Shown here: piece after piece, positions 36,322 through 45,027 of the stretch
How positions within the stretch are numbered: position 1 is the first letter of the stretch
How the letters are laid out: every line of letters begins with the position of its first letter
Assembly (NCBI GenBank): GCA_018661505.1
Contig: JABJIE010000007.1
Coordinates: forward strand, 35,011-99,010
Direction: 5' to 3'
Origin: Lentimicrobiaceae bacterium
GTDB lineage: Bacteria; Bacteroidota; Bacteroidia; Bacteroidales; F082
Length of the DNA: 64,000 nt
Made by a program: the position numbers and the translations under genes
Notes under the pieces: model-generated
Seen by the model: the letters and a program-made list of their open reading frames with translations, nothing else
Told to the model about the DNA's origin: nothing
Database searches by the model: none

Positions 36322-36329
36322 TATCTTCG
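36322..36329 (+). promoter_or_regulatory. possible -7 box TATCTTCG for the OB-fold lipoprotein
   Basis: TATCTTCGC is one base off TAnnTTTG and lies 26 bases before the ATG at 36356. Confidence 0.35.
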
Positions 36330-36355
36330 CGAGAACCAAAATAAACTATTGTAAA

Positions 36356-36979
36356 ATGAAAAACTATCCACTATTTATCCTATCAATGGTTTTGATTTTA
36401 TCATCTTGTGAAAATCAAAATAAAATAGAATCAGAAAAAACACCTACAGCTGTTATTGTAGAAGAGGCTACGCCGTTAATTATTTCAGAATTTGAAGAAA
36501 AAGCTGGTAATTTAGTAGGAAAATTAATTGAAGTCAACGGAACGGTTGAGCACATATGTAGGCATGGAGGCCAAACAATGTTTTTGGTAAGTGAAGACTC
36601 AGATGAAAGAATAAAAGTTGTTCCGGATGAAGAGATTGCGGCATTTAACCTAGACATGGAGGGCAGCAGCATTCTACTAACAGGTGTTGTTGAGGAGCAG
36701 AGGGTTGATGAAAATTATCTAAGAGAGTGGGAAGAAGAGATTAAGGCCGGAAGCGATGCTGTCAGCGATAAAGGAGAAGGCGATCATTTAGGAGGAAAGG
36801 TTGAGGATGCGCTGGACATTAGTGAAGACATGGAAAAAATTAATAATCTACGCGCAATGATTGTAGAATCTGATACGAACTACATTTCTTTTTTCTCATT
36901 AGTGTGCACTGATTACACAATTGTTGATAATACAGAAAACCAGGATCATTACCATGACTCTGATCAAGATAGTGAATAG
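36356..36979 (+). CDS. OB-fold lipoprotein
   Basis: A 207-aa lipoprotein (signal peptide to LSSC-E, Cys19). The segment from about 45 to 120 looks like the tRNA_anti-like OB fold found in Bacteroidota lipoproteins: AGNLVGKLIEVNGTVEHICRHGG, MFLVSEDSDERIKVVP, then ILLTGVVEEQRV. The CRHGG turn with a single Cys and His could bind a metal. The C-terminal quarter is acidic and ends in a His/Asp/Ser-rich tail (DHYHDSDQDSE), also suggestive of metal contact. It precedes a PepSY-TM-like gene by 24 bases and is probably co-transcribed with it. Confidence 0.75.
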   Translation: MKNYPLFILSMVLILSSCENQNKIESEKTPTAVIVEEATPLIISEFEEKAGNLVGKLIEVNGTVEHICRHGGQTMFLVSEDSDERIKVVPDEEIAAFNLDMEGSSILLTGVVEEQRVDENYLREWEEEIKAGSDAVSDKGEGDHLGGKVEDALDISEDMEKINNLRAMIVESDTNYISFFSLVCTDYTIVDNTENQDHYHDSDQDSE

Positions 36980-37003
36980 CATTATAATGAAAACTGTTAA
37001 TTA

Positions 37004-37558
37004 ATGGCTTTTAAATGGCGTAAGTGGAATCGTGCTGTTCACAGAGATTTCGGATATTTATTTTCAGGAATGGTTTTAATATATGCTATATCAGGAATAG
37101 CAATTAACCATGTTAATGATTGGAACCCTAACTTTGTCGTTCTTACCGAAGAATTTTCAATCAGCCCACCCCCATCAAAGCCGAGTAAAGCTGAGCTGAT
37201 TGAAATAATCAAAATTATCGGTGAAGAGGAAGGTTATAAAAGTCATTATTTTCCAGAAGATGATTTTGTAAAAATTTTCATCAAGGATGGAACCGTTTTT
37301 ATAAACCTTGAGAACGGTAACGGACTAGTGGAGAAAACAAAACGACGACCAATATTCAGAGAGGTAAATTATTTACACTACAACCCAATAAAATATTGGA
37401 CATGGTTTTCTGACATATTTGCTGGCGCCCTTATTCTTTTATCACTAACAGGAATATTTATACCCAGAGGAGATAATGGTATATCCGTTAGGGGAGCCTG
37501 GATGGTTACTCTGGGAATATTGATTCCAATTATATACCTAGTTGTATATTTTTATTGA
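37004..37558 (+). CDS. PepSY-associated transmembrane protein
   Basis: A 184-aa membrane protein. The N-terminal helix segment NRAVHRDFGYLFSGMVLIYAISGIAINH is typical of PepSY-TM proteins, where the histidines sit near the membrane. A soluble loop (about 40-115) with FPEDDFVKIFIKDGTVFINLENG fits a degenerate PepSY fold. Two further helices follow (WFSDIFAGALILLSLTGIF, GAWMVTLGILIPIIYLVVY). Family members are linked to iron uptake, heme or electron transfer. It lies between the OB-fold lipoprotein and a 62-aa membrane protein on the same strand. Confidence 0.8.
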   Translation: MAFKWRKWNRAVHRDFGYLFSGMVLIYAISGIAINHVNDWNPNFVVLTEEFSISPPPSKPSKAELIEIIKIIGEEEGYKSHYFPEDDFVKIFIKDGTVFINLENGNGLVEKTKRRPIFREVNYLHYNPIKYWTWFSDIFAGALILLSLTGIFIPRGDNGISVRGAWMVTLGILIPIIYLVVYFY

Positions 37559-37587
37559 AAAACTAACGAATTATTTAAAAGGTAAGA

Positions 37588-37776
37588 ATGAACGAATATT
37601 TTGTAATACTAATATTCATTGCGTGGTATACGCTTAGCCTTATTGTTTCCGAAAGGATAGGTAAGCGTCGTAAAATGGGAGTACAGTGGTCATTTTTTAT
37701 CTGTATACTATTATCTCCACTCATTGGATATGTGATAACGTATTTTAGTTCTAGGCGCTTAAATGTCAAAAAATAA
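37588..37776 (+). CDS. small membrane protein, 62 aa
   Basis: Two strongly hydrophobic helices (FVILIFIAWYTLSLIV and FFICILLSPLIGYVITYF) flank a basic loop (GKRRKMG), and the end is basic. The ATG is preceded by AAAGGTAAGA, and the gene follows the PepSY-TM gene by 29 bases. It is probably real. Its last 18 bases overlap the convergent hemW 3' end. I recognise no family; small proteins of this shape occur beside PepSY-TM genes. Confidence 0.6.
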   Translation: MNEYFVILIFIAWYTLSLIVSERIGKRRKMGVQWSFFICILLSPLIGYVITYFSSRRLNVKK

Positions 37777-38889
37777 TGTTGACGCTATTCCGTCGGCAAA
37801 TAACTTACCAGCATTAGTCAGAGTATAAACACTCCCCCTTTTTAATATTTTACCACTTTCGATGAATGGTATAATGGTTTTGTGGAAATGTTCAGAATAA
37901 CCATCACCAAACACATTGTAAATGTGTTCTAGATCACATCCCCACGATGTTCTCAGGGAAGTTAGAATATATTCGTTATACATTTGACTTTCTGATAAGA
38001 CCTCTTTCTCCTTTATTAAATTTGACGAATCGCTATTACAATATTTTTTCATATTCATAACATTCCATTGCCTTGACAGTCCATTATAGGAATGAGCTGA
38101 AGGCCCGAAACCAATATAATGGCCTCCTAGCCAGTAAATACTATTATGTTTAGAGTAGAAACCCTTTTTTGCAAAGTTGGATATTTCATAGTTAACGTAT
38201 GAGTTCTTATCTGTTTGTTCGATTAGGGTATTAAAATGCTTTATACTCTGCTTTTCGTCAATATTAGCAAACCGTTGTTTTCTTATCAATACATCCAGGG
38301 CTGTTTTTGGCTCAACGGTTAGTGAATATGAAGATAGGTGGGGGATATTATAATCAAAAAAGAGCTTAAGGTTTTCGGTCCACTTATCATTTGTTAAAGT
38401 GGGTATGCCATATATTAAATCGATGGTAAGGTTTTCAAAACCCACCTTTAGAGTATTTTCAATGCATTTCTTAGCTCTTTTGGAGTCGTGTACCCTGTGT
38501 AGGTACTTTAAATCATCATCAAAAAAGCTCTGAATACCAATACTTAATCTGTTAATGGGAGAATGTTTTTTTAAATCAGCTAAATACTCAAAATCAATAT
38601 CATCAGGATTTGATTCAAGAGTAATTTCAGAATTTGGCTCAACATCGTATACCCCATAAATAGTCTCCAGAATTTCATTTAATTCTTCAACTGATAACAT
38701 TGATGGGGTTCCTCCACCAAAGTATATTGTGGTAATTTTATTAGATCCTAGATAATCCTTTCTTGATTGTATCTCGAGCTTTATAGCCTTAACGAAATCA
38801 TCTCTATACTTCAGGCTTCCGGTTGTATAAAAATTACAATAATGACACTTCTGTTTACAAAATGGAATATGTAAATATATACCTGCCAA
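37759..38889 (-). CDS. hemW: radical SAM protein HemW
   Basis: HemW is a radical SAM protein, formerly annotated as coproporphyrinogen III oxidase, and thought to be a heme chaperone. The 376-aa product has the HemW cluster motif CKQKCHYCNF (Cys11, Cys15, Cys18), an FGGGTPSML glycine motif, NPDDIDFEYL, SIGIQSF, and the C-terminal HemN_C domain. The CxxxCxxC motif lacks the extra cysteine found in true HemN, so HemW is preferred. It is last in the eight-gene minus-strand unit, 49 bases after the flippase gene. Confidence 0.95.
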   Translation of the reverse strand: MAGIYLHIPFCKQKCHYCNFYTTGSLKYRDDFVKAIKLEIQSRKDYLGSNKITTIYFGGGTPSMLSVEELNEILETIYGVYDVEPNSEITLESNPDDIDFEYLADLKKHSPINRLSIGIQSFFDDDLKYLHRVHDSKRAKKCIENTLKVGFENLTIDLIYGIPTLTNDKWTENLKLFFDYNIPHLSSYSLTVEPKTALDVLIRKQRFANIDEKQSIKHFNTLIEQTDKNSYVNYEISNFAKKGFYSKHNSIYWLGGHYIGFGPSAHSYNGLSRQWNVMNMKKYCNSDSSNLIKEKEVLSESQMYNEYILTSLRTSWGCDLEHIYNVFGDGYSEHFHKTIIPFIESGKILKRGSVYTLTNAGKLFADGIASTLFFDI

Positions 38890-38938
38890 CGATTAAAGAT
38901 TTAATGATTTATAATAATGTTTAAATATACAATTACCC

Positions 38939-40417
38939 CTAGTTTTTTTCTGGAGAATAATCCCTAGACCATCCGTAATACACAAAAAAGATAAATACAA
39001 CAAAAAGAATGGACGCAAGTGGATAGTAGTAAGCCGAGATACTACTTTTTATGGCAACGGACACGGCATAAACCACCATCGCAAAAACGGTGTATGAGAA
39101 TATAATTCTTAGATTGTAGCTTATCTTATAATGTTTCTTGCCCCAGTAATATGACACCAGCATTATTACAAGGTAGCTAACGAAGTTTGCCCACGCTGAT
39201 CCAACATATCCATACTTTGGAATAAGCAGAACGTTAAGTAAGATTGTTAATAGACCACCAACGGTGGCAACCACCGCTCCGTAAAGTGTTTTATTTGTTA
39301 GTTTATACCAGACTGACAGATTATAAAACACTCCCAAAAATAACTTTGCAGACAACACTATCGGAACAATTTGTAATCCTGGCCAAAAAGCCTCCCCGAT
39401 GAAATATTTAAAAACATCTATATACAAAGTTACCATCAGAAAAATGGACCACGTAAAGCCCACAAACAAGCTCATTACCTTACTGTATGTTTCCTTTGCG
39501 TCCTTTTTTTTGGCCTCTGCAAAAAAGAATGGCTCTGCTGCGTACCTGAACATCTGAACGAAAAGCATCATGATAATAGCAAGCTTGTAGCATGCCGCGT
39601 ATATACCCAGCTGGGCGTCAGCGTCTACATCGCTTGGTAACATGTATTTGAGCAATATCTTATCAGCAACCTCGGTAATCATAAACATTAAGGATATTAC
39701 AAGCATAGGCATACCATATTGTAACATCTTTTTGAACAAAGAGGAGTCTATTTTAAATGAAAAAGACACAAACTCTGTGGCAAGCATAACAAGGGTTGAG
39801 CATGAGCCCACCAGGTTAGCAATAAACACAAACCCCACAAGGCTAGTGCTTCTGTATACAGGAAGGTTAACATAATCATCACCAAAATAATTCGGGATTA
39901 CCACCAGAAAAATCAAGTTTAATGATATCGTAATGGCAACACTTATAATCCTGATTACCGAAAACTTTAACGCTTTGTTTTTGTATCTTAAATAAGCAAA
40001 GGGAATTGCTGTTAAAGCATCAATTGCAATTATTAATGCCACCACCCTCACATATTCTTTATTATGCGGATATTGAATTAATACCGCAATTTCATCTACG
40101 AAATAAAAAACCAGCAAAAGAAAAATAACTGAAACGATTAATATCGACGAGGTTGCTGTATTAAAAACCTTTTTAGGGCTCTTACTCAAATTAGCGTACC
40201 TGAAAAAAGCGGTTTCCATACCAAAGGTTAGTATTACCAAAAGAATTGCAACGTATGAATACAATAGGGTAACTTGGCCGTATTGGGCCTGAGTAAAAAC
40301 ATAAATTGTGTACAGGGGTACAAGTAGATAGTTTAGAAATCTGGGCACCATCGTACCAAGACCATAAACCGCTGTGTCGCTCACAAGTTTTTTAACCGCC
40401 CCCGTTGGTTCGTTCAT
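38939..40417 (-). CDS. polysaccharide flippase / MATE-like exporter
   Basis: A 492-aa membrane protein with about 12-14 helices of the MVF/polysaccharide-biosynthesis (Wzx-like) superfamily. It opens KKLVSDTAVYGLGTMVPRFLNYLLVPLYT, the usual start of Bacteroidota lipopolysaccharide flippases, and has the AEPFFFAEAKKKDAKETYSKVM loop. It should flip lipid-linked sugars across the inner membrane. It follows the histidine kinase gene by 42 bases on the same strand. A TATTTTTG sequence lies 5 bases upstream but is too close to the start to be a normal promoter. Confidence 0.88.
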   Translation of the reverse strand: MNEPTGAVKKLVSDTAVYGLGTMVPRFLNYLLVPLYTIYVFTQAQYGQVTLLYSYVAILLVILTFGMETAFFRYANLSKSPKKVFNTATSSILIVSVIFLLLVFYFVDEIAVLIQYPHNKEYVRVVALIIAIDALTAIPFAYLRYKNKALKFSVIRIISVAITISLNLIFLVVIPNYFGDDYVNLPVYRSTSLVGFVFIANLVGSCSTLVMLATEFVSFSFKIDSSLFKKMLQYGMPMLVISLMFMITEVADKILLKYMLPSDVDADAQLGIYAACYKLAIIMMLFVQMFRYAAEPFFFAEAKKKDAKETYSKVMSLFVGFTWSIFLMVTLYIDVFKYFIGEAFWPGLQIVPIVLSAKLFLGVFYNLSVWYKLTNKTLYGAVVATVGGLLTILLNVLLIPKYGYVGSAWANFVSYLVIMLVSYYWGKKHYKISYNLRIIFSYTVFAMVVYAVSVAIKSSISAYYYPLASILFVVFIFFVYYGWSRDYSPEKN

Positions 40418-40459
40418 GAATTCAAAAATAGATAATACTAGCTAATAACGGTTAAATAA

Positions 40460-43400
40460 TTACTTAGACCCATGATTTATGAATTTAAGGCGAAAAGTAG
40501 TGCCTTTATTTGGACCTGAGTCAAACCCAACCTCTCCACCAATCTCATTAATGATATTTTTAACAATAGCCAGGCCCAGACCCGTACCGCTAGACCTTGT
40601 TGTAAAATAAGGCTGAAAAATCTTAGACTTTAGGCTGGTGTCAATACCCTTGCCGTTATCATTAATCAAAACCTCTGTAAAGCGAGAGCTCTTCGATACG
40701 GATATTGTGATTATACCGGAGCTTATGCCTACCGTTGCTTGAGCCGCATTGTTAATAATATTGTTTATGGCCCTAAGAATATCTTTCTCAAAGCCGTTCA
40801 CAATAAACTTTTCGCTTTTATTATATTCAACAATTATCTTCAGGTTATCTTGTTTGTTGAATAATAATGTTGCCGACTTAATTACCTTTATAAGGTCTGT
40901 TTTTTGATTCTCATGCTTACTATTTCTGGCAAAATCAGAAAACATTTCTGCAACATTGTTAAGGGTGTCTATTTGTGATATTAATGATTCACCCACGGAC
41001 TTTATTTTTTGAGCAAAGTTAGGATCATTATCCTTAAAAGCCTTTTCCAGATATTGAACGTTCAGCTTCATTGGGGTCAGTGGGTTTTTTATTTCGTGAG
41101 CAATTTGTTTTGCCACCTCTCTCCAGGCGCTTTCTCTTTCTGACTGAACTAATAACTCAGCGCTCTGCTCGAGCTTGTCAACCATGAGATTGTATTCACT
41201 TATAAGAAGTCCAATTTCATCATCACTCGTCCAATTTATATGTTCGTTGGAAGAACCAATTCTAATCTTTGCCAAGCTTTCCTGTAGAGTAACCAAAGGA
41301 CGCGTAAGATATCTAGAAATTATAATTGCCATTAACGCCCCAATAACACCTACAATTACATAGATGTTTATCAAGAAAGATAGCATAATATAATATGAGC
41401 GGTTATATTCGGCTTGTCTTGCAAAATAAGGCAGACTAACTATCCCAATGGGGTCGTAGCTATTGAGGTTAATCGGAACATATGAAGAATAATATTTTAA
41501 TGAACCAATATTTTCTTTGGTAATATAATTTAGCTGTTTTTCTATAAAAATGGCACGATATGCACCAGGGTTAATGTATTCAGAAAGCAATCCATTATCA
41601 AATATTTCAGGTCTTGATGACGCAACAAGCTTACCAGACCTATCATAAAGGTTGATGTCAGAAAAGAAGACCAGTGAAAATTTTCTAAGTAGCTGGTGAA
41701 GTAAGACCCTATCTTCACCATCAAGACTCGAAACAGATGACAGTTTATGCTGAAGCTCAATTAGAACAGAGCTTGTTTTTTCCCTGAGCTGGTTCTCCAT
41801 TTCTTCACGGGAATTATTTTGCATGAAATAAAGAGTAGACGTTGCTATTAGAATAAACGTTATGGTAAGGGTTGCTATCACAAAGGTCTGAAGCCTTGTT
41901 TTAAAGTTCATCCTAAACAGGTCTAACGCCTTTTTAGCAGAGGTAATTAGATACCCTATTATTGAAATTATGGAAAAAAGGATAAATATTATGGAAAAAA
42001 TCACAACACGAATGGTAAAGGGTGTTTTTTCTCTAGTTACAATAAGGCGGCGCCCACTTTTGGTATTTGTAATAAAATGCTTGTGATTATTCAGGGTGTA
42101 GAAACGGCCACCCCCATGTACATTTTCATTAAGATCTAAACTACTATACGGGTACTCTCCGAACTTATAAACTAAAATATCATCATTGTATCTCGCAAAT
42201 GAAAAACCTGACAAGTTTAATGATAGAAATTTATTATCAACCAATAACTCAGGATAACCCAGCCCCTCCGGAACATGGGAGTATATGAACTCTATATAAA
42301 GATTAAGGGTGCTATTATTCAGCGCATCATATAAAGAGAACCTGGCAATGTAATAATAACCCTCTGAAAAATCATTAAATCGGTACAAGCTTGGGCAATT
42401 TGTCTTAGATGCCTGGTTAAGTATAAGTGATCCGAAATATTCGTTACAGTTATAAATATTCTTTTCAGGCTGTATTTCGATAAGCTCTCCACTATCACAA
42501 AGGGTTACCTGGATGTTATAATTGCTATAGTTCTGCGAAAAATACCTTTGAATAAGATATTTTTCTATCATATCTCCAGCCGTATCACTCTTTATAACGC
42601 TTATAATAGTTTCGTCATTTGAGATAAGGCTGTCTGCATCCATAAACCGGTTTTCAAAGTCTGCATCCTTCTCTGTGCTCAATACATTAGCAATGTGTTC
42701 TTGGTAAGCGTTTGTCTTTGATGATAATGAAAGGTTTATTAAAATAGCAGATAAACCAGACAATATTAAGGTTAACAATAGCTTCTTAACCAAACCATCG
42801 TGAATGTGGCTCCAAAAAAACCTCTCAATCAGGTCAAGCATAACAATTAAGAAAAGCGCAAGAGTAAAGATGATATATGGCTGTGGATATATTAAGTAGA
42901 CCAGTGCCAGGACCAATATTGAAATTAGAACGTCCAGTATGAGGGGTATTCTTTTTCCGAATTTCCCATCCATAACTGAAGTTATTACCAAGTATGATCC
43001 TGCACAAACCATAATTATACTTAATAAGAACGAGTAAGCCGACATATCAAAATATAAACCCCCGCCGAAAGATGCCTCATCTAAAATCATAGACGACCTG
43101 TATATTAAGTAAACAGCTGCTATAAAATAAAACGAAGTAAACGCTCTTTCAACCACCTTAGTAACAACCCCCTGGCTTTTTGTGTCGCTGCTCGTTTGAA
43201 TGGTTATAATTATCGAAAGCATTAGAAATAGAAACGAATCTACCAACAAAGCTAGGCTTTGGCTGCTCCACATAGCAAAATCTGATGAGCTCATAAACAG
43301 ACGCTGGAAAGCCCACAGTATTATAATAAATAATATAAATAGTGGTTTTTTAAATTGTCTTAATCTGTTTTTTTGTGCACCCAACAAACCATTTACCCCA

Positions 43401-44101
43401 ATTATCAAGAAAATAAGCCAGGAGAAATAAAGAGCAACTACCAGTAAATTAATGTGGGGCTCTTCATCTTTTACAAAACCATAATTTAAACCAAATAAAA
43501 ACGAACCATCTTTTTTATTAATTATATACTCAGAATTATTTTCATCCATCGACAGAGAAAGGTTGGATGATGCTAAATAATCTGCATCAAAATCCGATTT
43601 TAAAAGGTGATTGTTAAGGTTGTATTTAGATTTAATTTTATCAAAAATGTAAACATTTAGATTATGAACTGTGTCGCACTTTATCAAAAACCACCCCGAC
43701 GGCATTTTAACACAATCGGTGAACACAGCATCTTTCACAAAATCAATGGCATAGGGCCCAATCTCGCTATTGTTCCAATAAATAAGAGAGTCCGAATTCC
43801 CAATTAAGCAGAACAGCTTATTTGGAGACAGCACACTATCAATTTTATTGTAGTCGATTCTAAGAGGGTGTATTTTAAGGATATTTTTAATCTGAATCAT
43901 GGCCTTATCCATCTTAACAACCTCATTATCAACAGAATGAGTCACCGACAGAAACTCTCGGTTTTTCGTATGATAGTTTTTGTGAGCTTGATGTGAAAAA
44001 TAGAATATGGAGAGAAAAATTAAAGAAAGCACAAAATAAGTCCAATAATTATTTTTGGATAACAAATTAGATATATTTCTGTTGCCAATCAATTTCATCA
44101 C
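40460..44101 (-). CDS. large multi-sensor histidine kinase
   Basis: A 1213-aa membrane kinase, far longer than typical. A first extracytoplasmic region (about 45-215) follows a helix at 19-36. A bundle of about eight helices (218-460) follows, then a second extracytoplasmic region (about 465-695), two helices (about 697-720 and 737-760) and a third extracytoplasmic region (about 765-900) with a last helix to 930. HAMP (930-985) and the kinase core come next: phosphoacceptor His1002 in AHEIKNPLTPMKLN, N-box NNIINNAAQA near 1113, DNGKGID (from 1148) and GTGLGLAIV (from 1172). The PMKLN variant is the NtrY-like subtype. No response regulator is in the window. Confidence 0.9.
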   Translation of the reverse strand: MMKLIGNRNISNLLSKNNYWTYFVLSLIFLSIFYFSHQAHKNYHTKNREFLSVTHSVDNEVVKMDKAMIQIKNILKIHPLRIDYNKIDSVLSPNKLFCLIGNSDSLIYWNNSEIGPYAIDFVKDAVFTDCVKMPSGWFLIKCDTVHNLNVYIFDKIKSKYNLNNHLLKSDFDADYLASSNLSLSMDENNSEYIINKKDGSFLFGLNYGFVKDEEPHINLLVVALYFSWLIFLIIGVNGLLGAQKNRLRQFKKPLFILFIIILWAFQRLFMSSSDFAMWSSQSLALLVDSFLFLMLSIIITIQTSSDTKSQGVVTKVVERAFTSFYFIAAVYLIYRSSMILDEASFGGGLYFDMSAYSFLLSIIMVCAGSYLVITSVMDGKFGKRIPLILDVLISILVLALVYLIYPQPYIIFTLALFLIVMLDLIERFFWSHIHDGLVKKLLLTLILSGLSAILINLSLSSKTNAYQEHIANVLSTEKDADFENRFMDADSLISNDETIISVIKSDTAGDMIEKYLIQRYFSQNYSNYNIQVTLCDSGELIEIQPEKNIYNCNEYFGSLILNQASKTNCPSLYRFNDFSEGYYYIARFSLYDALNNSTLNLYIEFIYSHVPEGLGYPELLVDNKFLSLNLSGFSFARYNDDILVYKFGEYPYSSLDLNENVHGGGRFYTLNNHKHFITNTKSGRRLIVTREKTPFTIRVVIFSIIFILFSIISIIGYLITSAKKALDLFRMNFKTRLQTFVIATLTITFILIATSTLYFMQNNSREEMENQLREKTSSVLIELQHKLSSVSSLDGEDRVLLHQLLRKFSLVFFSDINLYDRSGKLVASSRPEIFDNGLLSEYINPGAYRAIFIEKQLNYITKENIGSLKYYSSYVPINLNSYDPIGIVSLPYFARQAEYNRSYYIMLSFLINIYVIVGVIGALMAIIISRYLTRPLVTLQESLAKIRIGSSNEHINWTSDDEIGLLISEYNLMVDKLEQSAELLVQSERESAWREVAKQIAHEIKNPLTPMKLNVQYLEKAFKDNDPNFAQKIKSVGESLISQIDTLNNVAEMFSDFARNSKHENQKTDLIKVIKSATLLFNKQDNLKIIVEYNKSEKFIVNGFEKDILRAINNIINNAAQATVGISSGIITISVSKSSRFTEVLINDNGKGIDTSLKSKIFQPYFTTRSSGTGLGLAIVKNIINEIGGEVGFDSGPNKGTTFRLKFINHGSK

Positions 44102-44123
44102 GTTTAAGACATCATTAAAATAC

Positions 44124-45002
44124 TTAAATATTCCTTACAACAAAAATCATGCTTGAATAGTTGTTATTTTTTCTAGCCTTAATATTAGAGATTGCGCCAT
44201 TTAGAAATGCGGCTGGGATATTTAAAGTGTTGCCCATATATTTTTCACTTAGCATGCTTACATAATAAGAGTCGAGCTTCATGGGAATTGCTGAGGTTAA
44301 TTTTAGACCATGTTTGTTTACAAGCTTTTTGAAGGAGCTTTCGTTGAAATGATAAAGGTGTCGCGGAACATCTAGTCCCGCCCAGAACTGGCCATATTTT
44401 ACTGCATCGGGAGAGCTGATGTTAGGCAGCGCGAATATTATAGCTCCCCCACTCTTTAATAACCCTTTTAACTCCACCATTCTTTTGTTTAGATCTTCAA
44501 CATGCTCCAGAACATGCCATAATGTTATAATATCAAATGAATGTGGTGTTAATTTATCTATATAGCTCTCTTCATATACACTACCTCCGCTGTTCTTGAT
44601 CGCAAGGTTTCTGGCTTTCTCATTTGGCTCTATGCCCGTGGTTGTCCATCCTTTTTCTTTAAAGTAACGTAGCAACTCTCCTGTTCCACAGCCCACGTCT
44701 AAAATGGTTTTCCCGGATGAGTTTTGACTTACGAGCTTGTACTTTCGTGCAATGTTTATCTTTCGTAGTAGTGAATAAACTTTTGAGATTAAACCACCAG
44801 AGCTTGTGTTGTGTGATAAATATTCGTCTGTCTCATAATACTTACCTGCGTTTAATGGTATTGGGTTTGTGTATAGAAACCCACACTCCTGGCATTTGGA
44901 TATGGAAAACGCGTCTTTCGAGTAAAAATAATCCCTTGTATTAATGTGCAACGAGGATTGTTCACTTGAGCAAATGGGACACACCTCAACTTTTTTTGTC
45001 AT
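44124..45002 (-). CDS. class I SAM-dependent methyltransferase
   Basis: A 292-aa methyltransferase. An N-terminal zinc-ribbon-like segment (CPICSS and CQECGF) precedes the Rossmann fold with motif I LDVGCGTGELLRYF, WHVLEHVED and LKSGGAIIFALP. The family typically methylates sugars or lipids in glycan pathways; the neighbouring flippase fits that. The ATG at 45002 is chosen because a longer frame from 45050 would overlap mnmG and translate through a parS-like site. It comes right after mnmG in the minus-strand unit. Confidence 0.88.
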   Translation of the reverse strand: MTKKVEVCPICSSEQSSLHINTRDYFYSKDAFSISKCQECGFLYTNPIPLNAGKYYETDEYLSHNTSSGGLISKVYSLLRKINIARKYKLVSQNSSGKTILDVGCGTGELLRYFKEKGWTTTGIEPNEKARNLAIKNSGGSVYEESYIDKLTPHSFDIITLWHVLEHVEDLNKRMVELKGLLKSGGAIIFALPNISSPDAVKYGQFWAGLDVPRHLYHFNESSFKKLVNKHGLKLTSAIPMKLDSYYVSMLSEKYMGNTLNIPAAFLNGAISNIKARKNNNYSSMIFVVRNI

Positions 45003-45009
45003 AGCTTTT

Positions 45010-45025
45010 TGCTTCACGTGAAACG
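45010..45025. promoter_or_regulatory. parS-like ParB site 1, after mnmG
   Basis: TGCTTCACGTGAAACG matches the parS palindrome TGTTTCACGTGAAACA at 14 of 16 positions, with the whole CACGTG core intact. It lies in the 25-base gap between the mnmG stop codon and the methyltransferase start. Confidence 0.7.
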
Positions 45026-45027
45026 TT

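Noticed and set aside
40423..40430. TATTTTTG five bases before the flippase start as an internal promoter
   Set aside because: It matches the -7 box, but it is too close to the start codon for a normal leader, and the gene sits inside a close-spaced unit.
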